Origin: Saccharothrix deserti
GTDB lineage: Bacteria > Actinomycetota > Actinomycetes > Mycobacteriales > Pseudonocardiaceae
Direction of reading: 5' to 3'
Assembly: GCF_009769385.1 (NCBI RefSeq)
Contig: NZ_VKAB01000027.1
Span: 1 to 64,000 of the forward strand
Length of the DNA stretch: 64,000 bases
Positions 1 through 8,003 of this stretch are shown here, one piece after another (positions within the stretch are counted from its first letter, which is position 1; each line of letters starts with the position of its first letter). The translations under genes were made by a program, and so were the position numbers. Below the pieces are notes generated by a model. It was not told the DNA's origin and made no database searches. It saw nothing but the letters and a program-made list of their open reading frames with translations.

Positions 1-91
1 CGTCGTCATCGATCCCACGGACACGTACCCGATCTGCCACTCACCCAGCCTGACGGACACGCACCGCCCGGAACAGGACCCGCGCGGCGTG

Positions 92-280
92 TCACGTCAG
101 GGCGAACGTTGCCTGATGCGGCACTAGTTCGCTGCGGTCGGCGCGCAGGGTGACGCTCGCCGGTCCTTGGGTGAAGCGGCGCGTCGCGCAGGTGGGCGCG
201 GTGTAGCCGATCAGGGGCTGTAGTGGGCAGAAGACGTTGGTGAGCGCGGGTTGGCCGGGGTATTTGTGTGAGCTCGTCAT
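92..280 (-). CDS. small hypothetical protein (62 aa)
   Basis: Its ATG overlaps the TGA of the cupin gene (ATGA at 277-280), so it is probably translated by coupling as the last visible gene of the leftward operon. The product is soluble, with no membrane segment and no motif I recognise. The overlap and the leftward direction are the only support. It could be a real small accessory protein or a chance frame after the operon's last real gene. The operon may continue beyond the left edge. Confidence 0.45.
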   Translation of the reverse strand: MTSSHKYPGQPALTNVFCPLQPLIGYTAPTCATRRFTQGPASVTLRADRSELVPHQATFALT

Positions 281-1155
281 GACGCCGTGGCGGGGATCGG
301 ACGGTTGCCGAAGTGCGCGGCGTGCTGCTGCAACCGGGCCAGTTCGGCGGCCGGGGCGTGACGGTAGAGCGCGGCCAATCCGGAGGGCATCAGCAGGCCC
401 TCGGCCCAGTTCGGGGACTCACCGCGCCGCAAAGGCCGCTCGGTGAGCTCACGTCTGGAGCCGACCACGGCGATCTTCGAGGCCGTGCGCGCGATGGTCA
501 GCTCGGGCGCTGGGGCCGCTCGGTACTTCAGGTCGCTGTCGACTGCCTCCCGGCTGGTGTGTCCGTTCAGCAGGTCGGCGACGTCGGTGTAGATGTTGAA
601 CACCGCCGCCGGAGCGTCGAGCACAACGGTCAGGTGCCAGGCACCGAACGGGATGACGACGTGATCACCAGCACGGCACACATGGTAGTCCATTGTGGAG
701 TTTCCGTTGTCGTCGATGTTGGTGTGCAGCATGAGAACCCGTCCGGACAGGCACTGGAAGATTTCGACCTGTGCCGGGGTGTTCCAGTGGCCGAGCGACC
801 GGCCAAGTTCCGGGCTGCCACCGAGGTTCGCGGCGGTGTAGACGACGAGGTCGGCGAACCAGGCGTGCGTGCCTTCCGCGCCGTCGATCGGCTGGCCGGT
901 CTTGGGTCGGGGCGCGGCGATGTCGCGGTAAGCGAGGTAGAGCTGGGGGTCGATGCCACGATTGAGCATCGCGCGCACCTCGTCGGGGTAGACCAGGTAG
1001 ACCGATCCGTCGGCGTCGGCACCCGTCAGCAGATCGCGGAGGTGGCGGGCCCGGCCTTCGCGGGCTGATGCCGCGACGAGCAGGTCCAGACCGCTCGGCG
1101 GCAGCGGGCGAGGAGAGACACGGGCCGTGGGGATGTCCAGCGGCGTGATCATCAA
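277..1155 (-). CDS. cupin-fold sugar-phosphate isomerase-like protein
   Basis: The 292-residue protein has a central cupin-like stretch at about residues 120-190: GHWNTPAQVEIFQ, a GRVLML strand, then GDHVVIPFGAWH and a VFNIYTD strand. This layout resembles the cupin-type glucose-6-phosphate isomerases. The metal site is only partly recognisable: one histidine in GHW, a Glu in VEIF and a His in AWH. It lies 26 bases after the HAD gene in an operon with two other sugar-phosphate enzyme families, so a role in remodelling a sugar for a 7-deazaguanine product is inferred. Two in-frame ATGs (1155, 1152) are equally possible. The substrate is unknown. Confidence 0.6.
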   Translation of the reverse strand: MMITPLDIPTARVSPRPLPPSGLDLLVAASAREGRARHLRDLLTGADADGSVYLVYPDEVRAMLNRGIDPQLYLAYRDIAAPRPKTGQPIDGAEGTHAWFADLVVYTAANLGGSPELGRSLGHWNTPAQVEIFQCLSGRVLMLHTNIDDNGNSTMDYHVCRAGDHVVIPFGAWHLTVVLDAPAAVFNIYTDVADLLNGHTSREAVDSDLKYRAAPAPELTIARTASKIAVVGSRRELTERPLRRGESPNWAEGLLMPSGLAALYRHAPAAELARLQQHAAHFGNRPIPATAS

Positions 1156-1181
1156 ACGGGTTCCTCGGATCGGCGGTGGGT

Positions 1182-1928
1182 TCAGGAGCAGGTGGCCAGG
1201 ACGGCGTCAGGCATCTGGTCGAGGCTGGTGATGTCCTGTACGCCGGTGGGGCAGGGTTTGCCACGCGGGTTGAACAGCACCGCGCGGCATCCGGCGTTCA
1301 GCGCGCCGTGGATGTCGGTGGTCAGGCTGTTGCCGACGTGCACGACCCGGTCCAGGTCCGCGCCCGCAGCGGCGGCGACCGCGACGAACATCTCCCGGCG
1401 GGGCTTGGCCAGCCCGACGTCGGACGAGAAGACGGTTTCGTCGAACACCGTGGCCAGGTCGTGGTCGTCGAGGATGAGCCGGGACACCGACGCCGGGGTG
1501 GCGAGTGTGTTGGAGGTCAGCACGAGCCGGGCGCCGGCCTGCCGCAGCGTCCAGAGCGCACTGTGCGCGCCAGGGATGAGGTCGGGGCACGCCCGCAGGA
1601 CCGCGTGGGTGTGCGGGACGAGCAGGGTGTCGACCAGCCGCGTGTCCGGGGACAGGCCCATGACGGTGAGCATCTGCTCGACTTGGCCGCGTACCGGAGG
1701 TTGTTCGCCGGTTGTGCGTTGACGTTGCTGGGTGTCCGCGCGCACGGCGAGGATCGCCTCACGGACCTGGTCGTCGGGTAGGTCGTGGCCGAACTCGGCG
1801 AGCACGATCTCGAACTCGCGGATCCGCCAGGCGGCTTCGGCCTCGCGGTCGCCGTAAGTGATCAGCGTTCCCCACAGGTCGACGCTGACCACCCAGCTCT
1901 CCAACGGGCCTGCCGCGGCCGGAGTCAC
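1182..1928 (-). CDS. HAD-superfamily hydrolase
   Basis: The 248-residue protein has the four HAD motifs: DLWGTL near residue 17 (nucleophile Asp), TSN near residue 138, the Lys of GLAKPRREMF, and VGNSLTTDI near residue 205, where the usual VGDS reads VGNS. Members of this family dephosphorylate small phosphorylated metabolites in the cytoplasm. The GTG start overlaps the stop of the epimerase-like gene (GTGA). By context it probably removes phosphate from a sugar or nucleotide intermediate made by the neighbouring enzymes. The exact substrate cannot be read from sequence. Confidence 0.8.
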   Translation of the reverse strand: MTPAAAGPLESWVVSVDLWGTLITYGDREAEAAWRIREFEIVLAEFGHDLPDDQVREAILAVRADTQQRQRTTGEQPPVRGQVEQMLTVMGLSPDTRLVDTLLVPHTHAVLRACPDLIPGAHSALWTLRQAGARLVLTSNTLATPASVSRLILDDHDLATVFDETVFSSDVGLAKPRREMFVAVAAAAGADLDRVVHVGNSLTTDIHGALNAGCRAVLFNPRGKPCPTGVQDITSLDQMPDAVLATCS

Positions 1929-2647
1929 GTTCGCTCCTCGGCGCGCTGTCCGTCGGACGCCGGATCGCGCCGCTGGTTGTGCAGCCAGGTGGTGGTGGCA
2001 GCGAGGTCGTCGCTGCCCAGCAGCAGCGATCCGGCGACTACGGCGTCGGCGCCAGCGGCGGCGAGCGCGGGAACGGTGTTCCTGCGGATGCCGCCGTCGG
2101 CGATGACGGGAAGCTGGTCTCGGCCGGTGCTTGCGGCCAGTGCCCGCAGATGCCGGACGCGATCCGGCGCGGCCGGGTCCATCGCGGTGCCCTTGGTACC
2201 CAGCGGCGTGCCGATGAGGACCACGAAGTCGACGTCGTCGAGGTACGCGGCGACGGTGTCGACGGGTGTGTCCAGGCGCAACGCGAGGCCAGCGGCACCG
2301 CCCAGCGCGCGGATCGTCTGCAGGGCCTCGCTGACGTCATTGGCCTCCGCGTGCACGGACAACAGGTCCACTCCGGCACGGGCGAAGTCCTCAACCAGGG
2401 GCAGAGCGCGCTCGGCCATGACGTGGACGTGGAACGGCACCTCCGTGTGCTGGCGTAGCGCCGCGACGAGGTCGGGGAAGAACAGCGGGCTGGGCACGAA
2501 GCGGGTGTCGGAGGCGTCGATGTGAAAGACGTCGGCGTGCGGGGTCAGCCGGGTGACCTCCGCGCCCAGGTGCGCCAGGTCGGCCGACCACAGCGACACC
2601 TCGACCGCGAGCCGGTCGCGCGGGTACAGCTCAGCCAGCCGCAGCAT
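1925..2647 (-). CDS. ribulose-phosphate 3-epimerase-family protein
   Basis: This TIM-barrel protein of 240 residues follows the Rpe pattern: SLWSADLAHL at the first strand, DVFHIDASDTRFVP with the metal-binding His-Asp pair, HVHVM, and a C-terminal phosphate-binding ADGGI...GADAVVAGS. The usual strand-6 motif (VxPGxxGQ) is replaced by GTPLGTKGTAMDP, so the substrate may differ from ribulose 5-phosphate. It overlaps the upstream TIM-barrel gene by 17 bases. It is likely a specialised copy for the cluster's sugar rather than the housekeeping pentose-phosphate enzyme. Confidence 0.75.
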   Translation of the reverse strand: MLRLAELYPRDRLAVEVSLWSADLAHLGAEVTRLTPHADVFHIDASDTRFVPSPLFFPDLVAALRQHTEVPFHVHVMAERALPLVEDFARAGVDLLSVHAEANDVSEALQTIRALGGAAGLALRLDTPVDTVAAYLDDVDFVVLIGTPLGTKGTAMDPAAPDRVRHLRALAASTGRDQLPVIADGGIRRNTVPALAAAGADAVVAGSLLLGSDDLAATTTWLHNQRRDPASDGQRAEERT

Positions 2648-3563
2648 TGCGGACCACCTGGTCGTCTGCGGAGGCGGGGAAGTGGGCGCGGCAGTGTTCG
2701 ACGGAGCTGGCGATCAGCTTCAGCACCTCGGCGGTGTTGTCCTCGAACCGCGGGTAGACCTCCAGGATCACCGAGATGTCGGCCAGGTCGTTGTCGGTCA
2801 GGCAGGCTGCGAGCGCGCCGACGTCGAAGGTGCCCTGCGGGTGCGGCCAGCCCCAATGCGGGTCGCCGTGGCCGTCGGTGTTGTCCAGGTGGATCTGCCG
2901 GATGCGCGAGCCGAGATTGTGAATCCAGCTCTCCATCCCGGCGTCGGCGCCGTGCAGCCGTTGGAACAGCGCGTGCCCGGTGTCCAGCGTGAGCCCCACG
3001 TTGTCAATCCCGCGCCCGCGAAGGGTGTTCAGCAGGGTCTGGCAGTGGTCGATATAGGCCGGGTACTCCCGCAGGATCGGGGTCGGCTCGACCAGCAGTT
3101 CGCGCACTCCGCTGTCGGCGGCGCGACGGGCGAGTCGTTCGAGGTGGTCGACGAGTTCGTTCTGGCGGTCGGCTCGGCGGTCGGGATCGGCGGCGTCAGC
3201 CTCACTGATCGTGCCCATCGGGCCGCCGACCGCCGGAGCGCCGAGTTCGGCGGTGAGGTCGATGGCGCGGTGCCACCAGGTCAGGGCGGCGGAGCGGGCG
3301 TCGGCGTCCGGGTCGAGCAGGCCGCTGGGCACGTAGTGGGCCAGCCCGACGAAGCACGAGTCGATGATCAGGTCGTGGGCCGCGGCGGCGTCGCGCACCC
3401 GGCGGGCCAGCCGGGCGCGTTGGTCGTCGGGCCACCAGGGGTCAAGCAGGTCGAAGGTGAACTGCACCCGATCGAGGCCGAGCTCTTCGCGGACGAACGC
3501 GGCCCAGCGTTCCGGTTCCGGCATCCGCTTGACGGCGAAGCAGAGGTTGACGCCCAGGGGCAT
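2631..3563 (-). CDS. sugar phosphate isomerase/epimerase (xylose-isomerase-like TIM barrel)
   Basis: The product has 310 residues. I chose the ATG at 3563 because AAGGAG lies just upstream. The metal-site strands of the AP-endonuclease-2/xylose-isomerase-like family are visible: LLVEPTP (Glu), LTLDTGHA (Asp/His), IHLDNTDGHGD (His and Asp) and VILEVYP (final Glu). Such enzymes isomerise or epimerise ketoses using a divalent metal. It sits between the deoxyribosyltransferase-like and epimerase-like genes with a short gap upstream (50 bases), so it may have some independent translation. The specific sugar is unknown. Confidence 0.75.
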   Translation of the reverse strand: MPLGVNLCFAVKRMPEPERWAAFVREELGLDRVQFTFDLLDPWWPDDQRARLARRVRDAAAAHDLIIDSCFVGLAHYVPSGLLDPDADARSAALTWWHRAIDLTAELGAPAVGGPMGTISEADAADPDRRADRQNELVDHLERLARRAADSGVRELLVEPTPILREYPAYIDHCQTLLNTLRGRGIDNVGLTLDTGHALFQRLHGADAGMESWIHNLGSRIRQIHLDNTDGHGDPHWGWPHPQGTFDVGALAACLTDNDLADISVILEVYPRFEDNTAEVLKLIASSVEHCRAHFPASADDQVVRNAAAG

Positions 3564-3613
3564 GGCAAGGCTCCTTGTCGGATCGGTGATGTGTCGAGCG
3601 GAAGGGGGTTCGG

Positions 3614-4066
3614 TCAGCGGGCGGGCGTGAGCGCGTCGAGGTGGGCGCGCAGCAGGGTGCTCAGCTCGTCGATCGAGCGTGCGATGCCGCCGTTGAGGGA
3701 GTAGTCGATCATCAGGTTGTTGGAGTCGGTGCCGCCGAAGCGGCGTGAATCGGTCTGCAGGCCGAAGCAGTCCGCGCCGCGGGCGCGGGCCATGCCGAGT
3801 TCCACGCAGCCGCCCTCGTCGGGGACGCGGCCGTCCAGGATGAACACGAAGATCGCGCACTCGGTGATCGCGGCGCAGTCCAGCTCGTAGAGCCGGCGCC
3901 GGACGGTGTCCTCGTCCAGGCCCTGGCGGACCAAGGGGGCGGCTTCGCCGCCGTCGCGCTGGGGCAGAAAGGTGTCGAGGCCGAGGGCGCGTACCGCGGC
4001 GTCAACTTGGAGGTTGAACCCTTTCTCCGCGTCGCAGAACAATGGTGCGGCGATGTATGCCTTCAT
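3614..4066 (-). CDS. nucleoside 2-deoxyribosyltransferase-like protein
   Basis: The protein is about 150 residues. It opens with MKAYIAAPLF, the typical first strand of nucleoside 2-deoxyribosyltransferases, and carries DEGGCVELGMARARG, which contains the family's nucleophilic Glu, and a C-terminal NNLMIDYSL. Family members move a deoxyribosyl group between bases or hydrolyse nucleotide N-glycosidic bonds. I prefer the ATG at 4066 over 4072 because GAGGAG is then well spaced. It follows the QueC-like gene by 33 bases, and context points to cleavage or exchange of a 7-deazaguanine-type base. This is inference. Confidence 0.75.
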   Translation of the reverse strand: MKAYIAAPLFCDAEKGFNLQVDAAVRALGLDTFLPQRDGGEAAPLVRQGLDEDTVRRRLYELDCAAITECAIFVFILDGRVPDEGGCVELGMARARGADCFGLQTDSRRFGGTDSNNLMIDYSLNGGIARSIDELSTLLRAHLDALTPAR

Positions 4067-4099
4067 GGGCATGCTCCTCGAAGGTCGGCAGGGGGTTGG

Positions 4100-4813
4100 T
4101 CAGCTCGCCACGGCCGCGCCGACGGTGGCCAGCGCGGCGAAGAACTCGTGCGCTCGGTGGTCGGGGTAGCGGCCCTCGCGCATGGCCGGGATGTAGAACT
4201 CGCGGACCCGATCCCAGGTCCAGGGCTGCTGCTCGAACTCGGCTTCGACGCCGTTGTTGACCAGGGACGTCCAGCGGCGCAGGCAACTGGGGCATCGGCC
4301 GCAATGCACGGTGCTGCCGTCGGTGCGGCTGCAGGAGAACGTGAGCAGCAGGTGGTCGACCGGCAGGCCCTGCGCGAGGTACCAGGCGATGATCTCGGTC
4401 TTGGTCATGTCCCAGAATGGGCTGTCGACGCGGAGCAATCGCTCCGAGAAACGGGCGATGAACCGGCCCATGTCGGCGAACGCTTCGCGGCTCTTGTCCA
4501 GGGTGTGGTCGCCCTTGACGCCGATGCACCACACCGTTTCCGCGCGGTTGGCCGCGAGCATCGCCAGGTGCACGTTGCGCAGCGGGATGATCGCGTCCTC
4601 GGCCTCCCACGCCCCGAGCCGGAGTTCGTCGCTGATCTCGACCTCGATCCCGGCGGCGTCGGCGAGCGCGGCGATGGCGGCGCGTTCCTGGCTGGCGTAG
4701 CGGTGACCGAGGTCGAAGTAGAGGCTCGGTGGGCGGCCGAGGTAGTGCCAGGCAGGGTAGGAGTCCAACCCGGCGGAGAACAACAGGACCTCTGGGATCC
4801 GGTTCTCGGTCAT
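4100..4813 (-). CDS. QueC-like PP-loop ATPase (divergent copy)
   Basis: The 237-residue protein starts with the ATP-binding PP-loop FSAGLDSYPAW (SGGxDS in canonical QueC) and ends with a zinc-type cluster CSRT...HCGRCPSC. QueC converts 7-carboxy-7-deazaguanine to preQ0. This copy diverges from the canonical QueC at 22782-23486, lacks its GGLDS and much of its middle region, and may act on a different carboxylate. Its ATG overlaps the stop of the thymidylate-kinase-like gene (ATGA). Having two QueC-type proteins in facing clusters is unusual. Confidence 0.75.
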   Translation of the reverse strand: MTENRIPEVLLFSAGLDSYPAWHYLGRPPSLYFDLGHRYASQERAAIAALADAAGIEVEISDELRLGAWEAEDAIIPLRNVHLAMLAANRAETVWCIGVKGDHTLDKSREAFADMGRFIARFSERLLRVDSPFWDMTKTEIIAWYLAQGLPVDHLLLTFSCSRTDGSTVHCGRCPSCLRRWTSLVNNGVEAEFEQQPWTWDRVREFYIPAMREGRYPDHRAHEFFAALATVGAAVAS

Positions 4814-5562
4814 CGCAACGCTCCTGTCTGGGTGTGCAGCACGGGCGAGAGCAGTTCGTCGATCTCGGCCAGCACGCTCGGCGTGGTGCGGGCGCCGACC
4901 CGGATCCGCCGGATGCGGTCGGGGAGGGCGTCGGCGAGCAGGCGGTAGGCGTGGCTGTAGCCAGGCAGGAACAACAGCCGCTCCACCGAGCCGGGGTTGC
5001 CGCCGCCGCGGCCACGGGCGATGGCACGTTCGCGGGCCAGCGGCCAGGGCATTTCCAGCCACAGCGCGACATCGGGGTGCAGGAACCACGGTGCGGCGAC
5101 CGCTCGGACCTGCTTCAGCAGCAGCGCCGGATCCACGTCGGGGTGTTGTTCGGTCAGCACCGCCAAGGCGTAGGCGAGCTTGGAGTACACGCCGTGGTCG
5201 ACGACCACGACGTCGTGCTCCGCCAGCGCCGGCCGGTAGAGGACGCGGTGGTTGTAGGACTCCCGGCACAACCGCAGCAGGACGTCAACCGTGGCGTGGT
5301 GCGGCGCGGCGTAGCCGCCGAGGCCGTCGCGGCGGCGCAGCGGCGCGTTGTCGAGCATGTCCGACAGGCGTTCGACGACGCCGTGGCGGGGCCCGTAGTG
5401 CAGGACGCATGTCGAGAACCCGGCGGCGGTCAGCCGCTCGCCCAGCGCGGTGGCGGTCGTGGTCTTCCCTGTGCCCCAGATCCCTTCGACGGTGATCAGC
5501 ACACCGCGGGCGGCCTCATAGGGCTGCGGGTCGGGCCGACCGGCGACAAGGTCAACGGCCAC
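4810..5562 (-). CDS. thymidylate kinase-like nucleotide kinase
   Basis: The 250-residue P-loop protein has GIWGTGKTTTA at about residues 28-38 and a VVVDHGVYSKLAYA segment where thymidylate kinases have DRYxxSxxAY. A lid-like basic region (RERAIARGRGGG) follows. It is probably a (deoxy)nucleoside or nucleotide kinase; the altered DR motif argues against ordinary dTMP kinase. The GTG at 5562 lies within the end of queE (11-base overlap), which suggests coupling. In context it may phosphorylate a modified nucleoside monophosphate. Confidence 0.7.
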   Translation of the reverse strand: MAVDLVAGRPDPQPYEAARGVLITVEGIWGTGKTTTATALGERLTAAGFSTCVLHYGPRHGVVERLSDMLDNAPLRRRDGLGGYAAPHHATVDVLLRLCRESYNHRVLYRPALAEHDVVVVDHGVYSKLAYALAVLTEQHPDVDPALLLKQVRAVAAPWFLHPDVALWLEMPWPLARERAIARGRGGGNPGSVERLLFLPGYSHAYRLLADALPDRIRRIRVGARTTPSVLAEIDELLSPVLHTQTGALR

Positions 5563-6265
5563 GCTGGTCTCCCCAGACGAGCACGTGCAGCCGCGTGGTG
5601 AGGTGGAAGCCCCGCTCAATGGCCGGGTCGGCGATCTCGGCCAGCCGCCTCGTGACCTCCTCGGCGGTCCGGCCTTCGGGCATTACGTACACCGGTGTCA
5701 GATCGTGGTTGGCAACGAGTTCGGTGATTTCGTCGAGGTCGGCAATGCTGGAGACGACGAACTTGAACACGGCCCGGCCGCTGGCCGCGAAGTGGCCGAG
5801 CACGCGGCCCTTGATCCGCTTCGAGGTCGGCATCCCGACGCCGAAGCTCGACAACTTCGGCGACACGTTGAACCGGGTGACAGATGTGAGCAGGTCCGGT
5901 GCGGGCGCGATCGTGCCGTTCGTCTCGATCTCCACCTGCAGCCCGGCGTCCACGAGCCCCTGCACGAGTGCGACGAGGCGGCGCTGCTGGACCAGCGGCT
6001 CGCCGCCCGTGATCACCACGAGGTCGACCGGCTGCGCCGTCGCCCAGGCCAGTAGATCGTTGATCGAGTTGACGGTGCCTTCGGCGTCCAAGTCGAACCG
6101 GGCACCGTCCCAGGTGTAGGGCGTGTCGCAGTCTTCGCAGGTCAGGTTGCAGTTCATCAGGCGGATGAACACGGCCCGACGCCCGATCGACGGACCTTCG
6201 CCTTGCACGGTCGGGCCGAACTTCTCCGCGACGAGCAGCTCGTCGTCGGCCAGTGTGATCGTCAC
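5552..6265 (-). CDS. queE: 7-carboxy-7-deazaguanine synthase QueE
   Basis: This is a radical SAM enzyme of about 237 residues that makes 7-carboxy-7-deazaguanine from the QueD product. Visible signatures are the QGEGPSIGRRAVFIRL entry, the cluster cysteines in CNLTCEDCDTPYTW (about residues 39-52), VVITGGEPL, and a ferredoxin-like C-terminus. The GTG start (6265) overlaps the TGA of the queD fusion. Length and motifs fit a functional enzyme. With queD and the two QueC-type proteins it gives the preQ0 pathway, apart from GTP cyclohydrolase, which is not in the window. Confidence 0.93.
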   Translation of the reverse strand: MTITLADDELLVAEKFGPTVQGEGPSIGRRAVFIRLMNCNLTCEDCDTPYTWDGARFDLDAEGTVNSINDLLAWATAQPVDLVVITGGEPLVQQRRLVALVQGLVDAGLQVEIETNGTIAPAPDLLTSVTRFNVSPKLSSFGVGMPTSKRIKGRVLGHFAASGRAVFKFVVSSIADLDEITELVANHDLTPVYVMPEGRTAEEVTRRLAEIADPAIERGFHLTTRLHVLVWGDQRGR

Positions 6266-7095
6266 CGGCCGCTCCGCTCGTCCTGGGTGAACTCGGCCCA
6301 TCGGCGCGGCGACTCCCAGACGCGAACCGCCTGGACCGCAGCGGCCTCTCTCGCGTTGGCCTGGCCGAGGGTCCGGGCATACAGGTGCTCGGCAAGCAGT
6401 TCCGACGTCGGCTGGAACTCGAGCACGGCGTTCAGGTCGCGGTGGTCCAGGTGACGGTCGAGATACTCGGCGAGCAGGGCGCGGAGCCTGGCGCGGCGGC
6501 GGGGACTCGTCTGTCGGTCCAGCCGGAGGTCCACCCGATAAGAGTGGCCGTGAGGCCGGCCGCACTTGTGTCCGTCAGGCAGGCCCTCCAGGTGGTGGGC
6601 AGCCTCAAAGGTGAACGATTCGTCATCGACGCGCTGGTGCGCCCCGGTGGTTGCGCCGAAGTCGACGTGGACGGCGTGGAGCTGCTTCCCGCGCTCGGGT
6701 GGCATGTGGGCCAGGAACCACGCGGTGATGTGCTGGGCGAGCGCGTCGGTGGTGGTGTCGAACGTGAACAAGGCGTTGAGGTCGCGATGGTCCAGTTCGC
6801 GCTTGAGATACTCACCGACGGGGGCGAGTTCGGCGTAGTCCGCCACGAAACCGGGTGCCCGCAGTTCGGTGTCGGTGAGCTGGACCTCGACGGTGAAGGT
6901 GTGACCGTGGGGTCGCGCGGCCTTGTTCTCGGCGTCGGGCAGATTGGTGAGGTGGTGCGCCGCGGCGAACGAGAAGCTGCCGTCGCCGATGCAGTAGCGT
7001 CCCCGAGCCACGTCGCTCACCGCGACTCGGGTTGAGCTCGCTGGATGGGCCTCACGGTCCGTCCTTTCATGGTGGCTGCTTGTGATCCAGCTCAT
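6262..7095 (-). CDS. queD: tandem QueD-QueD fusion (6-carboxytetrahydropterin synthase-like)
   Basis: The protein of about 277 residues carries two PTPS/QueD domains. Domain 1 (about residues 35-150) has AAHHL, RPHGH and DHRDLN, but reads NKAARPHGH where the catalytic Cys is expected. Domain 2 (about 155-265) has EAAHHL, GHKCGRPHGH with the Cys present, and DHRDLN. Both therefore keep the zinc histidines, and only the second keeps the Cys. QueD makes 6-carboxy-5,6,7,8-tetrahydropterin from dihydroneopterin triphosphate. The start is uncertain: the ATG at 7095 has no clear ribosome site and a later GTG is possible. Confidence 0.85.
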   Translation of the reverse strand: MSWITSSHHERTDREAHPASSTRVAVSDVARGRYCIGDGSFSFAAAHHLTNLPDAENKAARPHGHTFTVEVQLTDTELRAPGFVADYAELAPVGEYLKRELDHRDLNALFTFDTTTDALAQHITAWFLAHMPPERGKQLHAVHVDFGATTGAHQRVDDESFTFEAAHHLEGLPDGHKCGRPHGHSYRVDLRLDRQTSPRRRARLRALLAEYLDRHLDHRDLNAVLEFQPTSELLAEHLYARTLGQANAREAAAVQAVRVWESPRRWAEFTQDERSGR

Positions 7096-7145
7096 GGAAT
7101 CGTGATGTGGATCGCGGCGGGAGGGCTCACGAGGGGGCTCACGAA

Positions 7146-8003
7146 TCACCTGGCGTCTGGCGGCGTGCGCTCCCAGCCGTCCTGCCGGGCGACAAGGTGG
7201 ATGGGCAGGCAGTGTGGTAGCTGTACGCGCAACTCTGCGCCGACCTGCGTGCGGACCTGCGTGTTCGCCAACGCAGTCCGCGCGGTGAGTGCCATATCGG
7301 CGGCAACGCGAGCGATAAAGTCCCAGGTCGGCCGTGCTTCGGCGAGAACCGCGGGGTGACGTCGAAGTTCGTCGGCAGGGTGCCGAAATACCCATACGCG
7401 CGGGCGGAGCTGCTCGACCTCAAACCAGCGATCCGGGTCAGGATCGTCAGGAAAGGCGTGCTCGAACCTAATTGACTCCGCTTGCTCAGTGCTGAGACGA
7501 AACACTGCGAAGTAGCCCTCGTCGTCGATGCTGCGCAGCGTCTGCTCCAACAGATCAGAATTCTGAGAGAGGACGTCATCGCGGATGATGCTCGCCCGAT
7601 TGTCAATGCGCTCTCGACACCACTCCGCGCTGGCGGTGAACACAAGGGCAATCGCAGGTGTCTCAAACTTCGTTGCTATGTCGAGGAGTTCCGCACGCTG
7701 ATCGCTGCGTAGGTTCGTAGAGTCAACCACGGTGGTGACCCTGTTCCGGAGGCGCTGGCGGAGCATGTCGAGCAGTTGCTTGCGTGCCGCAGAACTGTTC
7801 GACTGACTGGCTGGGTCGTTGCACATTCGGGCACGAAACTCATCCATTGAAAGAATCTCAACGGGGGCGAAGTGTCGGTGTGCAAGGGTACTTTTACCGC
7901 TTCCCTGCAAGCCTACAAGAATTACCAGGGCAGGGTTCGGAAGGTCGATATGAAGGGCTCCGGAGGTCTTCACGAGCGGGTTCTTTCCGTAGTCAGGTCG
8001 CAT
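7146..8003 (-). CDS. P-loop kinase (polynucleotide-kinase/zeta-like ATPase)
   Basis: The 285-residue protein has a Walker A GLQGSGKST at about residues 31-39, a downstream SMDEFRA, and VVDSTNL, the pattern of AAA-33/T4-Pnk-like small-molecule or nucleic-acid kinases. Its ATG lies inside the end of the regulator gene (11-base overlap), so the two are coupled. It ends 51 bases before queD and probably belongs to the same transcript. The phosphate acceptor is unknown; a nucleoside or RNA end is possible. Base composition is slightly lower in G+C than in its neighbours. Confidence 0.7.
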   Translation of the reverse strand: MRPDYGKNPLVKTSGALHIDLPNPALVILVGLQGSGKSTLAHRHFAPVEILSMDEFRARMCNDPASQSNSSAARKQLLDMLRQRLRNRVTTVVDSTNLRSDQRAELLDIATKFETPAIALVFTASAEWCRERIDNRASIIRDDVLSQNSDLLEQTLRSIDDEGYFAVFRLSTEQAESIRFEHAFPDDPDPDRWFEVEQLRPRVWVFRHPADELRRHPAVLAEARPTWDFIARVAADMALTARTALANTQVRTQVGAELRVQLPHCLPIHLVARQDGWERTPPDAR

